A stretch of DNA of 64,000 nt from Anaspis maculata (lineage: Eukaryota > Arthropoda > Insecta > Coleoptera > Scraptiidae): NCBI GenBank assembly GCA_949128115.1, contig OX421963.1:83399602-83463601 (forward strand), given 5' to 3'. The translations under genes were made by a program, and so were the position numbers. Positions 55,641 to 64,000 of the stretch are shown here, piece by piece (position 1 is the stretch's first letter; the number at the start of each line of letters is the position of its first letter). The notes below the pieces were generated by a model. The model had not been told where the DNA came from. It did not search any database and saw only the letters and a program-made list of their open reading frames with translations.

Positions 55641-58557
55641 TGAAACGACCCCAGCTATCGTCTTGTCCCCTGAATGGGTAGGCAACCCATTATACTGACA
55701 TTTAATCCAACTTATTTGAATTAAATCACTTCTCCCGCTTTTGGAACCGCTTGGCCGATGATCATCTAGTATCAGGACGACCTCCCGTTGTGCCTCTCTT
55801 CTTGTTGTTCGATTATAGAGTTCTTGAGATTGTTGAGACAGGTCTGACTACGAGTTTGAACGCAATAAGACACAGTTAAAGTTTTAACATAACATCAATC
55901 TATTGACTTCTATGTACAATTCAAAATGTTTAAATAATGGCTCGCTCCTATACCTAGTCCTACCTTCACATCGCAGGCTAAATTATCTGAAAGATCTAAC
56001 CTATTCCCGAAGAGATAACTTTCCCCTAATTATTCCAGACGTCCCAACACCCCAACCCTCCGACGAACACCTGACTCTACACCTTGACCGACATTTAATT
56101 CTGACTGGCTTTCGCGGTTCAAAGTTCTTTTTGGGGTCAAATCAGATCCAACATTTATGTTAGTGTTAGAGGTTATGTTAGGGTTAGGCCCGGCTTCTAG
56201 ACACTGAAAAGAGAAGAGTGACTTCGGCCACGAGTGCTATCCAAGATTTGTGGGCCGGTGTGTGTATGGTAGCCCACCTAGTTGTGGCATTCTTTTCAAA
56301 GGCTGTTGCTTCTTTTTGGGCCATGGTCTCTTTTGCCCGTTTGGAAAGGATTGGATATGGCTACCTTTGTGGGGGCCTATTCCCTTTTTTCACCGTGAGT
56401 CGCCCCCAACGCTTAGAAAGATTCCCGCGGTCGCGCGTGTCTATAACCGGAAATGTTGAACCGAATTTCACCCTTCCAAAAACTTTCGAACCGATGGTGA
56501 GCGCGAAATAATTACTCTAGTCAAGATACAAATTTAATTTGGAGAACGTTTTGAGCACGCCCCGTATACGCGCTAGTTTGTTGTTGTTTAGCAGTTGGTG
56601 AGAGAAGGCCGCAGCCAGGAGAAACAAAACGCAAAGGATTGACTATACAGGGTGTTCGTCGAAAAGCCGATGCGGAGAGGCGTCGAAATAATCTTTACCC
56701 TAACGCGAAATAATCGCCGTCTACACTATTCCTGATCGAGCCCTAATAACAATTCATTTTTACAAAGTCCCTATTTGAACGATGGCGTCGTTGGGTACCG
56801 GATTAAATTCATCAGTTTCGAATAAGAACGTCTTCATTCCCGTAACAAGCTCTATATGGAAATATCCGGAACTGTCGTGGCACTAAAACAAAATCATTAG
56901 TTTCAAGGAGGGGGGGGGGGGGTGTCCATCAATCCGATCAACAATTGCGACTCTACGGCAGGGTCCGAACCCCGATCTCAACGCGATGCTATTTTATTTC
57001 AATAACTTGATTTTTCACGTAGTTCTCAAAATTTACATTTTCCGAATAACTAGGAGCTTCAGAAACGCAGAAGAAGCTCACCCGCGAGTTTCCAGATCTA
57101 ACCCACTAGGTCCGGTGCTCTGAGTACCGCAGTCACAAAGCCAAGTCCAGAGGGCCCAAGAGCGCGAATACCTTTCTATGAAGGTATCCAACAAAGGACG
57201 AGGCTTGAAAGTGGCTGTACCTGACGGCAGACAGTAGCGCAGACACCAGCACGTGCAGGCAGATTCAGAACGCACGCGTGAGCCTCATCATACATTTTCC
57301 CGACAAAGCCTAACCGTAAGCAACTATCCCAACTCACCAAGACTAACCTCCCGCTCGTCGAGGTCATCACTCCGCCAAACGAGATACCGAAACGAGAGAC
57401 CTCATTTCTATCGGGCCTGGTTCATTTAGGGGTTTCAACTCGACATCCTCGAGGTGGGCTAGAACTCATCGTGGAGGGAACGCGACTCAGCATCCTGGAG
57501 GGGGTTCGAAACTCTTCGTCAACGGGTCCCAACTCTGCGACTTGGAGAAGGGTCGAAACTCAACACCGGAAGGGTCTTGGCACATCGACCTGGAGAAGGG
57601 CTGGAACTCGTCGTCGGAGGGCTCTGACGCGACACCTGGAGGCGGATCAAGACTCAACGTCCAAGGGCTCTGACTCGACATCCTAGAGACGGGTTGCAAC
57701 TCAACGGGGGAAGCAACTCATCAGTCTCTCGGAGGGTCAAAACTCAACCTGGAGGGTTCTCGACTCAGCATGCCCCCAAGGGGACCAAAACACGACTCCG
57801 AAGGGTTCCAACTCGGCTTCTCCAGGGGGCCTTTGAGACACATCAGCCGGGGGAAATCGACTCGTCATTTTCCAAGTGGGCTGGGACTCATCATTGGGGC
57901 TCGACGCTTCGGCCTCTAGGAGGGTCGCGACGCAACATAAACGGGTTCTAACTCAGCTTCCTCGAAGGGGACTAAAACTCTTCGCTAACAGGCCCGCAGA
58001 AGCACTCGGCAGCGGACGTGACAAGTCGGGAGCGGACGGCAGCCCAGGAGGATTGGTCCAGGTACCACGGTCAATCTCCGGCGATATCCTCCATCCTCCA
58101 TTCCCAGCAATTCGGAATATTTTATTGCATCCAAAACGATCGCGAACGGTGTATAGACAGCTCAGGTAATCTGAGAAGCCGCTGGAGAATGCGACCGGCG
58201 GTGCTAACACGTGTGGATCGAATGGTGGCGGGCGGCGGGCGGTAGTATAGCCGATGGCGTGTCAACACAGCAGGAGTACGGCAGCAACTAACTGGGTCGA
58301 AGTGCGGGTGCTTTTCTTCATATGCACCAATTCACCATTTCGTCGGACATCAAGCAGGGACGGTTGTTGAATGTCGATGATGGGCCAGTAAATTATGTTA
58401 TAGAGCTTTGCGGGATTTACACGAATGAATTAAATAGCTAGCGACATCTTTTAATGATGCCTTGACTCTGAATATTCACATTCTCATACCTCGATTTCAC
58501 GGCTTTGAATTATTTTCCTCCGGAATATTTTCGGCCCGCCAAATGCGGGTGGCTTCA
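55641..58557 (+). mobile_element. Younger family A copy inside piggyBac, GTAG duplication
   Basis: It starts TGAAACGACCCCAGCTATC and ends GGTGGCTTCA, giving TG...CA termini. The flanks are GTAG at 55637-55640 and 58558-58561. Removing the element and one GTAG restores the transposase frame. The first 1.35 kb aligns with the copy at 13.6-15.6 kb, including a 12-base G run preceded by AAGGA (near 56906-56920) and GGGTCCGAACCC. The remainder includes tandem repeats (57420-57970) and GC-rich DNA with no coding. A 4-bp duplication and TG/CA ends point to an LTR-type integrase, but 5' and 3' ends are not repeats of each other over any length that I can see. Confidence 0.8.
57420..57970. repeat. Degenerate tandem array, ~28-31-bp unit
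   Basis: Units such as GACTCAGCATCCTGGAGG and AACTCATCGTGGAGGG recur, about 15-18 copies, alternating AACTC, GACTC and GAGGG motifs. This produces overlapping open frames on both strands (57471-57951) that are not genes. It occupies the position equivalent to the array at 13590-13815. Confidence 0.75.
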
Positions 58558-60500
58558 GTAGTGATTATCAAATCCCGAAATTATTCATTTTTGGATTCAG
58601 CAGATTTGGAGCTTCCAGTTGTACAATTTCCAAGCCCAGATTACTCACAATACAAAAATTTGACCTGCGTAGAAATATTATTTTCAATCATTTTGTTTCA
58701 AATGATTTATTTGAAAAAATAAGGAATGAAACGGCAAGTTACGCACAATTCAAAAAATTTCCAGAATCGCCAGTAACCGCTCAAGAACTAAAGACTTTTT
58801 TTGCTATACTGATTCTAAATGGATATAACATTTTGCCGTCTAAAAGAAATTATTGGGAGAACGCAAAAGATATGAAGAACGAGCCAGTATCTAGTGCCAT
58901 GAGAAGAGATCGGTTTTCCCAAATTTTTCGCTTTATACATTTTGCCAATAACTACCTTGTAGATGAACGCGCTAAGATGCAGAAACTGCGACCGATAGCA
59001 GACATGTTGAAAGAAAAGTTCTTCGAACATTTTGTGCCAGACAAAATCCTTCATATGATGAGTCTATAATGAGACCTTTTGGCCGCCACGGGTGCAAACA
59101 ATTTATACGTGGCAAGCCAGTACGGTTTGGTTCCAAAGTCCGGAGCCTGAATACACCCCCTGATATCTAATAAACTTTGAGGTATATCAGGGAAAGAATC
59201 CAAAGGCAAACATCAGATATGAAGATTTTATCAAAATTTATGATGAAAATATGGGTTTTGAATATTTGTTATACCATTTTTTCACGAAATGATATGTATT
59301 ACGTAATATAATTTACAATTTGATACATTTTTATTTATTCTTTGCATGGATCACGCATCATTGTGAAACTACCCGGGTAGCGCCTAGTGGCTCCATATGG
59401 AGCCATGTCATTTGGGCAGTTTTTTTTGATAAAAAACATGGGAAATACTTATTTTCCTTGCATATGTAATAGTATTGACATGTTTTGGTAAAAAAACCCC
59501 ATTTTCATAAAAAAATTTAATCTCGGTCTTAATGGGTTAACGTGTTTGAATGAAATCACGTTTCCCGCTTTTGGAACCGCTTGACCGATGATCATCGAGG
59601 CGGGCCGACCCAGCGAAGTTCCCTTAGCGTCCTCGTCTTTTCGTAGACTTCGTTGTGGTAATCCTTATTGTTCTTATAAAAGTGTTGAGTGTGTTGTGCT
59701 CTTATGTCTAACGATTCGAAAGTATACTCGGTACGCCATAATAAATTCTGAAAACATCATTTATTCAGTTTATATTCACTGCAACGGAGTGATAAACATA
59801 GAGTGTGGTCGAGTTCGATTGATATCCCTTCTCACCTCTCCCCTTATTGGACACTACTTTTCTTCGTCTCGAAATTATTTGACTTTATTATCCCCCCCCC
59901 CTTTCAACCCTTCCCTCTCTAGGTGAGCACCGTGGTGGCTTTGAGCACCCCTTCGATTTCCGACAGTTTCCACGTTATGTAAGAAAGCGATTAGAGTTAG
60001 CGCTAGATCCAATGAATGATCACGGAATAAGTTAATCGGCGAAACTCCCCACCGTCTAGGCTTTCAGGGCCGGTGTGTGCGGTGGCCCCCTTTTGTGGAG
60101 CCTCTCCTCAAAGACTAACGCTCTTTTTGGGCTACGATTATCTTTCTTCCGTTTGGAAAGGATTGGATATGGTTGGTCTTTGTGGAGGCTTTGAACCTTT
60201 TTTCGCCGTGAATTGCCCAAAAAGTCTAGACGGTTTATCGCGATCGCGTGAGCGGACTATCCTTGGGAACGTAGAATCCGACTTTCTTCTCTGGTGAGTA
60301 CCCTCAAACCACACAGTCGTCACCTCTGGCTGAAGGCCAACTAATCGAAAACTAATTGAGACTTTTCTTTTTCCAACGCATTCTATGGCGTCCTTGACAT
60401 ATACTTTTGAAACGCCCTAGTATCACACCAGAAATTATTTTGGGAGCTTTTACTTTACAACCAAATTTATTGACATAGCGTCGTTGACAGGTAGGACAGT

Positions 60501-60753
60501 TCGATGGCCCCTAATAAGACTAGCGTAACTCGTGAGACACGGTTAGAACCAGCGTATCTCTGCGCTTACCAAATGAACTAGCGTATCTCTGCGTTCACCA
60601 AATGAACTAGCGTCCCTCCCATTTGATTTACACAGGCTATACGCTAGTTCATTTAGTGAACGCAGAGATACGCTAGTTCATTCAGTAAACGCAGAGATAC
60701 GCCAGTTCTAACCGTGTCTCACGAGTTACGCTAGTCTTATTAGGGGCCATCGA
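60501..60753. mobile_element. 253-bp near-perfect palindrome of a 26-bp unit
   Basis: TCGATGGCCCCTAATAAGAC and its inverse (GTCTTATTAGGGGCCATCGA) bound arms that contain ACTAGCGTAACTCGTGAGAC and two to three copies each of GAACTAGCGTATCTCTGCG. The loop is around TTTGATTTACACAGG. Arms differ at only a few positions, so it is young or maintained by gene conversion. It lies in or at the end of the older family A copy. Confidence 0.9.
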
Positions 60754-61117
60754 GTTAGAGGTTATGTCCTTGCAACATGTGTTTTATTCCGCAAATTCTA
60801 ATGGATTCAAGTGTGTTTTGTAGTGTTACCACCTCTAATTCTGATTCTCACAAGACAGGTGCGTTGGTGCGTTCCCGGCAAGTTCCCACTTTCCCAATAA
60901 TTCACTTTCTACCACTTGCAGGTGTGAGCAGATGACATTTTTCGACAACACTCTCTCACAACAAGTACTTAAATAACAAGGAATTTCAAGTGCAATATTC
61001 ATCCCTCTTCGTCGATAGGCTGGACTTGCACCAGCACATACACACCTGGGATAAAATTATGATCGGGGGCCAGGTATGGTTTACCAACGGTCGGAGTTCC
61101 CCTTTTAAATTGTACCA
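60754..61117. other. No gene seen
   Basis: The frame at 60990-61325 continues into the foldback that follows; its first half (LDLHQHIHTWDKIMIGG) is not low-complexity but I do not recognise it. Confidence 0.35.
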
Positions 61118-62378
61118 CATACCGGGTGATCATTTGAGAACTATCCACGTGCAATTACTCCCGATTCCTAGCGAAAATGTCTTAGACCAAAAACAGGTCG
61201 ATTTTTATATCGAGGGGGACATCTATTCTGAAACATACAGTAGCAAATTTCTATCTTCAGCCTTCTCGCCCCCATTTACCCCAACTTTGAAATCTCAACT
61301 AATACCATGCGATACATCATATTGAAGACAATCGAATTCTCTTTCTGAAAAAAACATTTTCAAATTTTTGAACCCCACCCCCTTTCTCTCTGAAAATTTT
61401 CCGAGTGTCCCATTCAATATTCTGGACCCCTCAATTCTCTCCAGTTTATTCAGCATTATCCTAAATAGCATCGAAGAAGAGAATTTTCGGTGAAAAAAGT
61501 GCTACCCCAATTCACCCCAATGCTCTCCCTCACCTCAACTTCAAAATTCAACAAAATATCACCTACTTTGTGATAGGTACATCAAATTGAAAGAAGTTGA
61601 ATTCTCTTCCTGCAACAATTTTTTTTTCAATTTTCAACTCTTCCCCCAATAAATTGGACATTTGGAGTACTTTAGGAGGGAAACAGGGGGTTTTAAAAAT
61701 TTCGGAAAAATTGTTCTCAGGAAGAGAATTCAATCTCCTTCAATTTGATATATTTATTTATTTATTTATTTATTGTCTTATTTTACGAGGCGGCATTCAG
61801 CTATAAGCTGCTCTACCATGCAACCTCGGGGACAGCACAAAATATCCATGGATGAAGTAGGATTCGAACCCACACAGGGCAGCGCGAGTAGTTTGGCTTG
61901 CCATTACCTGTACCACTCGGCCACCACATCTCCGTATATCACAAAGTAGGTATTGTCATTTTAGATTGTCAAGGTGTGGTGGGGGGAGCGAAGGGGTAAA
62001 TTGGGGTGACACTTTGTCCATAGAAAATTTTCTCTCCCAATGCTATGCAGGATAACGTTGACTGCATTAAAGAGAATTGAGATGTCAAAAATATTGAATT
62101 TGATATTCAGAAAATTTTCGAAATATTTTTTCAGGAAGAGAATTCAGTTCTCTTCAATTTGATGTACCGCAAGGTAGGTTGTGTCATTCGAAATTTTTAA
62201 GTTGGACTGAATGGAAGCAAGGGAGCTGAAGATAGAAATTCGCCAATATGCTTTAGATGTCCCCCTCGATATAAAAATTGACCCGTTTTTGCTCAAGGAT
62301 ATTTTCGCCAGGAAACGGAAGCTATTGCAGGTGGATTGTTTTCAAATGATCACCCGCTATATTGAATACAAAAATGTC
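61118..62378. mobile_element. Foldback element with a SINE at its centre
   Basis: CCGGGTGATCATTTGAGAAC at the left is the inverse of GTTTTCAAATGATCACCCGC at the right. Shared anchors further in include GCGAAAAT, TTTTTATATCGAGGGGGACA and TTTCTATCTTCAGC, then GAATTCTCTTCCTG on the left and its inverse on the right. The centre lies near 61748. Poorly conserved tandem-like units of about 280 bp make up the inner part. Confidence 0.85.
61754..61934 (-). mobile_element. 181-bp tRNA-derived SINE with (AAAT)n tail
   Basis: On the minus strand: box A TGGCCGAGTGG, a long variable-type stretch, box B GGTTCGAATCC, then a short body and an (AAAT)n tail at the left end (61754-61783). TGGCCGAGTGG suggests descent from a class II tRNA (Ser or Leu). 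The flanks share TATAT (61749-61753 and 61935-61939). It differs in head and tail from the SINE at 19953, so two SINE families are present. Confidence 0.9.
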
Positions 62379-62629
62379 TTTCGGTAAGTAGGGTCTGAAA
62401 CATACAACATTAATTGACCACCTTACGTTCCCTTTTGAATAACCAGTAATTTTGGTTTTGGTGATGGAGTACGTGGAGTGGACTACTTTAGATACCGATT
62501 TAGGATCTTGACGCTTGTATGATACTATTTAGTTGGTTTACCACGATTCTCATCACCCAGGAATCTTTCACATGTGACTGAAGAAGTAGACACCTGACCC
62601 TGAAAAATTTATATGTAAAAATTGCCAGC

Positions 62630-63170
62630 CAAATTCACCCCTTCGCTCCCCCCACCCTACCTTGAATATCTAAAATGACAATACCCACTTTGTGATACAT
62701 CAAATTGGAGGAAATTGAATTCTCTTCCTGAACATTTTTTTCCGAAATATTTAAAACCTCCGTTTCCCTCTTGAAATACTCAAGATGTCCAATTTAATGG
62801 GGGAGAAGTGGGAATGAAAAAAAATTGTTCACAGAAAAGAAATTCAATTTCTTTTGATTTCGTGTAGCACAAAGTATGGGTGGTGATTTGTTAAATTCTC
62901 AAGTTGACGTGGCGTAGAGCAATGGGGGTGAATTTGGGTGGCACTTTTTCCATACCGGAAATTCTCTTCTTTGATGCTATTCAGAATAATGCTGACTAAA
63001 CTCAAAAGAATTGAGGGGTCCAGAATATTTAGCGAGACACTCAGAGAACTTTTAGGGGGGAGGGTTGAAAATTTTGAGAATATTTTCTCCAGAATGAAAA
63101 TTCAATTCTCTTCAATTTGATGTATCGCATGATAGGTGGTGTCATTTGAAATTTCAAAGATTCAGAAACT
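62630..63170. repeat. Further inverted units of the foldback family
   Basis: GAATTCTCTTCCTGA at about 62717 and inverse-type units at 62838 and 63088, together with GATGCTATTCAGAATAATGCTG (shortened: GCTATTCAGAATAATGC) near 62972, repeat the inner units of the element at 61118-62378. The frame at 62938-63120 is part of this repeat. Confidence 0.65.
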
Positions 63171-63185
63171 CCTGACTTCATGCCC

Positions 63186-63187
<2 letters not shown>

Positions 63188-63254
<67 letters not shown>

Positions 63255-63255
63255 C
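63188..63255. repeat. (ATT)n, 3' tail of the minus-strand retrotransposon
   Basis: About 68 bp of ATT repeats. Read on the minus strand it is (TAA)n directly behind the 3' UTR of the ORF at 63322-64000, so it is the tail of that element. Confidence 0.9.
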
Positions 63256-63321
63256 AGATGTGACCTCGAAGGAACCTTTCTGCACTGCGACCTGTGAGGT
63301 CTTTTGTGCGTTACCATACTT

Positions 63322-64000
63322 CTACTTCATTCCCAGGAAGTCAACTTCTTTCACAAAGGTGATGATTTCTCTGGGAGACTTGCCCCTGATGTCTGCGGGT
63401 GTTAATTCCGCGCTTCCCATCAGTGCAAGCCTTTGCTGTGCCAATACTTTGCATTGGCAGAGTATGTGCTCGGTAGTTTCATCTGCCGATTCGCATAGCC
63501 TGCACATGGTTAAGTGTTCCTTACCCATATTGTGCAGGCGGTATCTCAACTCGCAATGTCCGGTGAGTAGACCAGTGAGCAGTCTCAATTTGCTCTTTGA
63601 GTGCAAGAGGATGAGTTGCGTTTTCATCTTTAAGAGCGCGATAAGCCTTTTGGCTTGTCTTTGGCCTGGAGTGTGATTCCAGTAGGCAATTTTCTGCCTG
63701 TTGTCCCATTTATCGACTTCTCCCTTCATTAGGGATATCGGCATCCCACCTAAGGGCCCCGGTCCGATAAATGTTGTTTGAGCCCTTTTTTTCGCGAGAG
63801 CGTCCGCTTCTTCGTTTCCCTTTATACCCTGGTGAGCAGATACCCACACCAAAGTGAGTTTGTTGCTCTTTGCCAGTTGTATAAGTGACTGTTTACAGTT
63901 CCAGGTGGTTTTTGACTTACAGTCGTAGGCTTTCAGATGCCTTAGAGCCACCTGGCTATCTGTGGCAATGCAGATTCTTGCTTCTTCGTACCGCCTAGAT
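63322..64000 (-). CDS. Non-LTR ORF2 C-terminus: RNase H and zinc knuckle
   Basis: The frame is open from the window edge (64000) to a stop at 63322, at least 226 codons. At the N-terminal side it shows RNase H blocks: IATDSQVAL (catalytic Asp), then VWVSAHQGIKGNEEADALAK with the last catalytic acidic residue. After about 100 residues comes a CX2CX8HX4C zinc motif (CRLCESADETTEHILCQC), typical of the end of ORF2 in I-clade and R1/LOA-type retrotransposons, which have RNase H after the RT. A short 3' UTR and (TAA)n tail follow; I-type elements have such tails. The RT lies beyond the window. With no stop or shift in 226 codons this is the least decayed TE gene here. The protein would degrade RNA in RNA/DNA hybrids during retrotransposition. 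Confidence 0.9.
   Translation of the reverse strand, partial: SRRYEEARICIATDSQVALRHLKAYDCKSKTTWNCKQSLIQLAKSNKLTLVWVSAHQGIKGNEEADALAKKRAQTTFIGPGPLGGMPISLMKGEVDKWDNRQKIAYWNHTPGQRQAKRLIALLKMKTQLILLHSKSKLRLLTGLLTGHCELRYRLHNMGKEHLTMCRLCESADETTEHILCQCKVLAQQRLALMGSAELTPADIRGKSPREIITFVKEVDFLGMK

Larger units (their letters stand above)
55332..59290 (+). pseudogene. piggyBac transposase, broken
   Basis: The N-terminal part (55332-55550) contains the acidic run VLTDEDLADEEGPGLVDN and ends in a shift. After a second acidic piece the gene is cut at 55640 by family A and resumes at 58562 in the same frame (LELPVVQFPSPDYSQYKNL). A frameshift near 58680 leads to RNYWENAKDM, MRRDRFSQIFRFIHFANN and KLRPIADMLKEKFFEHFVP. 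After the stop at 59067 come the first catalytic Asp region (MMRPFGRHGCKQFIRGKPVR) and YQGKNPKANIRYEDF. The remaining Asp blocks and the C-terminal zinc-binding domain are missing, so the element also lost internal DNA. It cannot be active. Confidence 0.9.
54876..59536 (+). mobile_element. piggyBac element with TTAA duplication
   Basis: The ends are CCCATTAAAGCC and GGTCTTAATGGG, a 12-bp inverted repeat with mismatches, flanked by TTAA at 54872-54875 and 59537-59540. Subterminal copies of CCCATATGGAGCCAC occur at about 54896 and 55258 and inverted near 59388. TTAA targeting is specific to piggyBac. The element has 4,661 bp, of which 2.9 kb is a later insertion. Its transposase gene is broken. 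Confidence 0.92.
54805..60500 (+). mobile_element. Family A copy split by a piggyBac element
   Basis: The left piece (54805-54871) starts TGAAAAGAACCCAGCTATC and runs to CTGAATGGGTAGGCAAC. The right piece (from 59541) continues with AATCACGTTTCCCGCTTTTG, GGAACCGCTTGACCGATG, GGGCCGGTGTGTGCGG, GGAAAGGATTGGATATGG and an ATAGCGTCGTTG block near 60477. The breakpoint is a duplicated TTAA. Both pieces align in order with the younger copy at 55641. Right limit approximate. Confidence 0.8.

Noticed and set aside
57471..57951. Arg/Thr-rich open frames
   Set aside because: They arise from a 28-31-bp tandem repeat that is open in several frames.
61850..61934. tRNA-Ser/Leu gene on the minus strand
   Set aside because: Promoter boxes are intact but it is followed by a SINE body and (AAAT)n tail within a TATAT duplication.

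Overview
This is eukaryotic, almost certainly arthropod and most likely insect, nuclear DNA. It is AT-rich, has no operons or bacterial signals, and every recognisable protein belongs to a transposable-element (TE) class common in insects: Jockey-type and RNase H-bearing non-LTR retrotransposons, a DIRS retrotransposon, piggyBac, hAT MITEs and tRNA-derived SINEs. The TE mix would fit a hemipteroid insect, but nothing here fixes the species. I found no convincing complete host gene. Most likely the window is a large intergenic or intronic region in a TE-rich genome.

Layout, left to right. 1-760 is a complete foldback element. 3780-4115 is a hAT MITE with an 8-bp target duplication. 5590-8870 is a degenerate satellite built on GATTTCTA, with a MITE inside it. 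8871-10640 looks unique. 10697-17562 holds decayed ORF relics (one macro-domain-like, one recombinase-like) and a minus-strand copy of a dispersed repeat called family A here. 17566-19286 is a 1.7-kb foldback. 19616-20369 is the 3' end of a non-LTR element, split by a tRNA-derived SINE with a perfect 14-bp duplication. 23020-27931 is a second degenerate satellite carrying a 1.8-kb inverted-repeat element. 29701-30227 is a probable solo LTR. 30228-33308 is mostly unique and holds one possible host exon.

33309-39510 is a pile of non-LTR retrotransposon fragments in both orientations, mixed with family A pieces and a THAP-domain relic. 40215-41782 is a foldback containing a hAT MITE with an 8-bp duplication. 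41783-45354 is unique-looking DNA with four POU octamers within 730 bp, the best candidate regulatory element here. 45597-51285 is a decayed DIRS retrotransposon (minus strand) with inverted terminal repeats, an internal complementary region, gag and RT/RNase H; a 1.5-kb foldback sits where its tyrosine recombinase should be.

54805-60500 is a clean three-layer nest: a family A copy is split by a piggyBac element (TTAA duplication), and that piggyBac is split by a younger family A copy (GTAG duplication). 60501-63170 holds palindromic repeats and a second SINE. The window ends inside an open RNase H-bearing non-LTR ORF2 on the minus strand with a (TAA)n tail.

The most notable themes are the density of long inverted-repeat (foldback) elements (about a dozen), one repeat family active both before and after a piggyBac insertion, and the octamer cluster.
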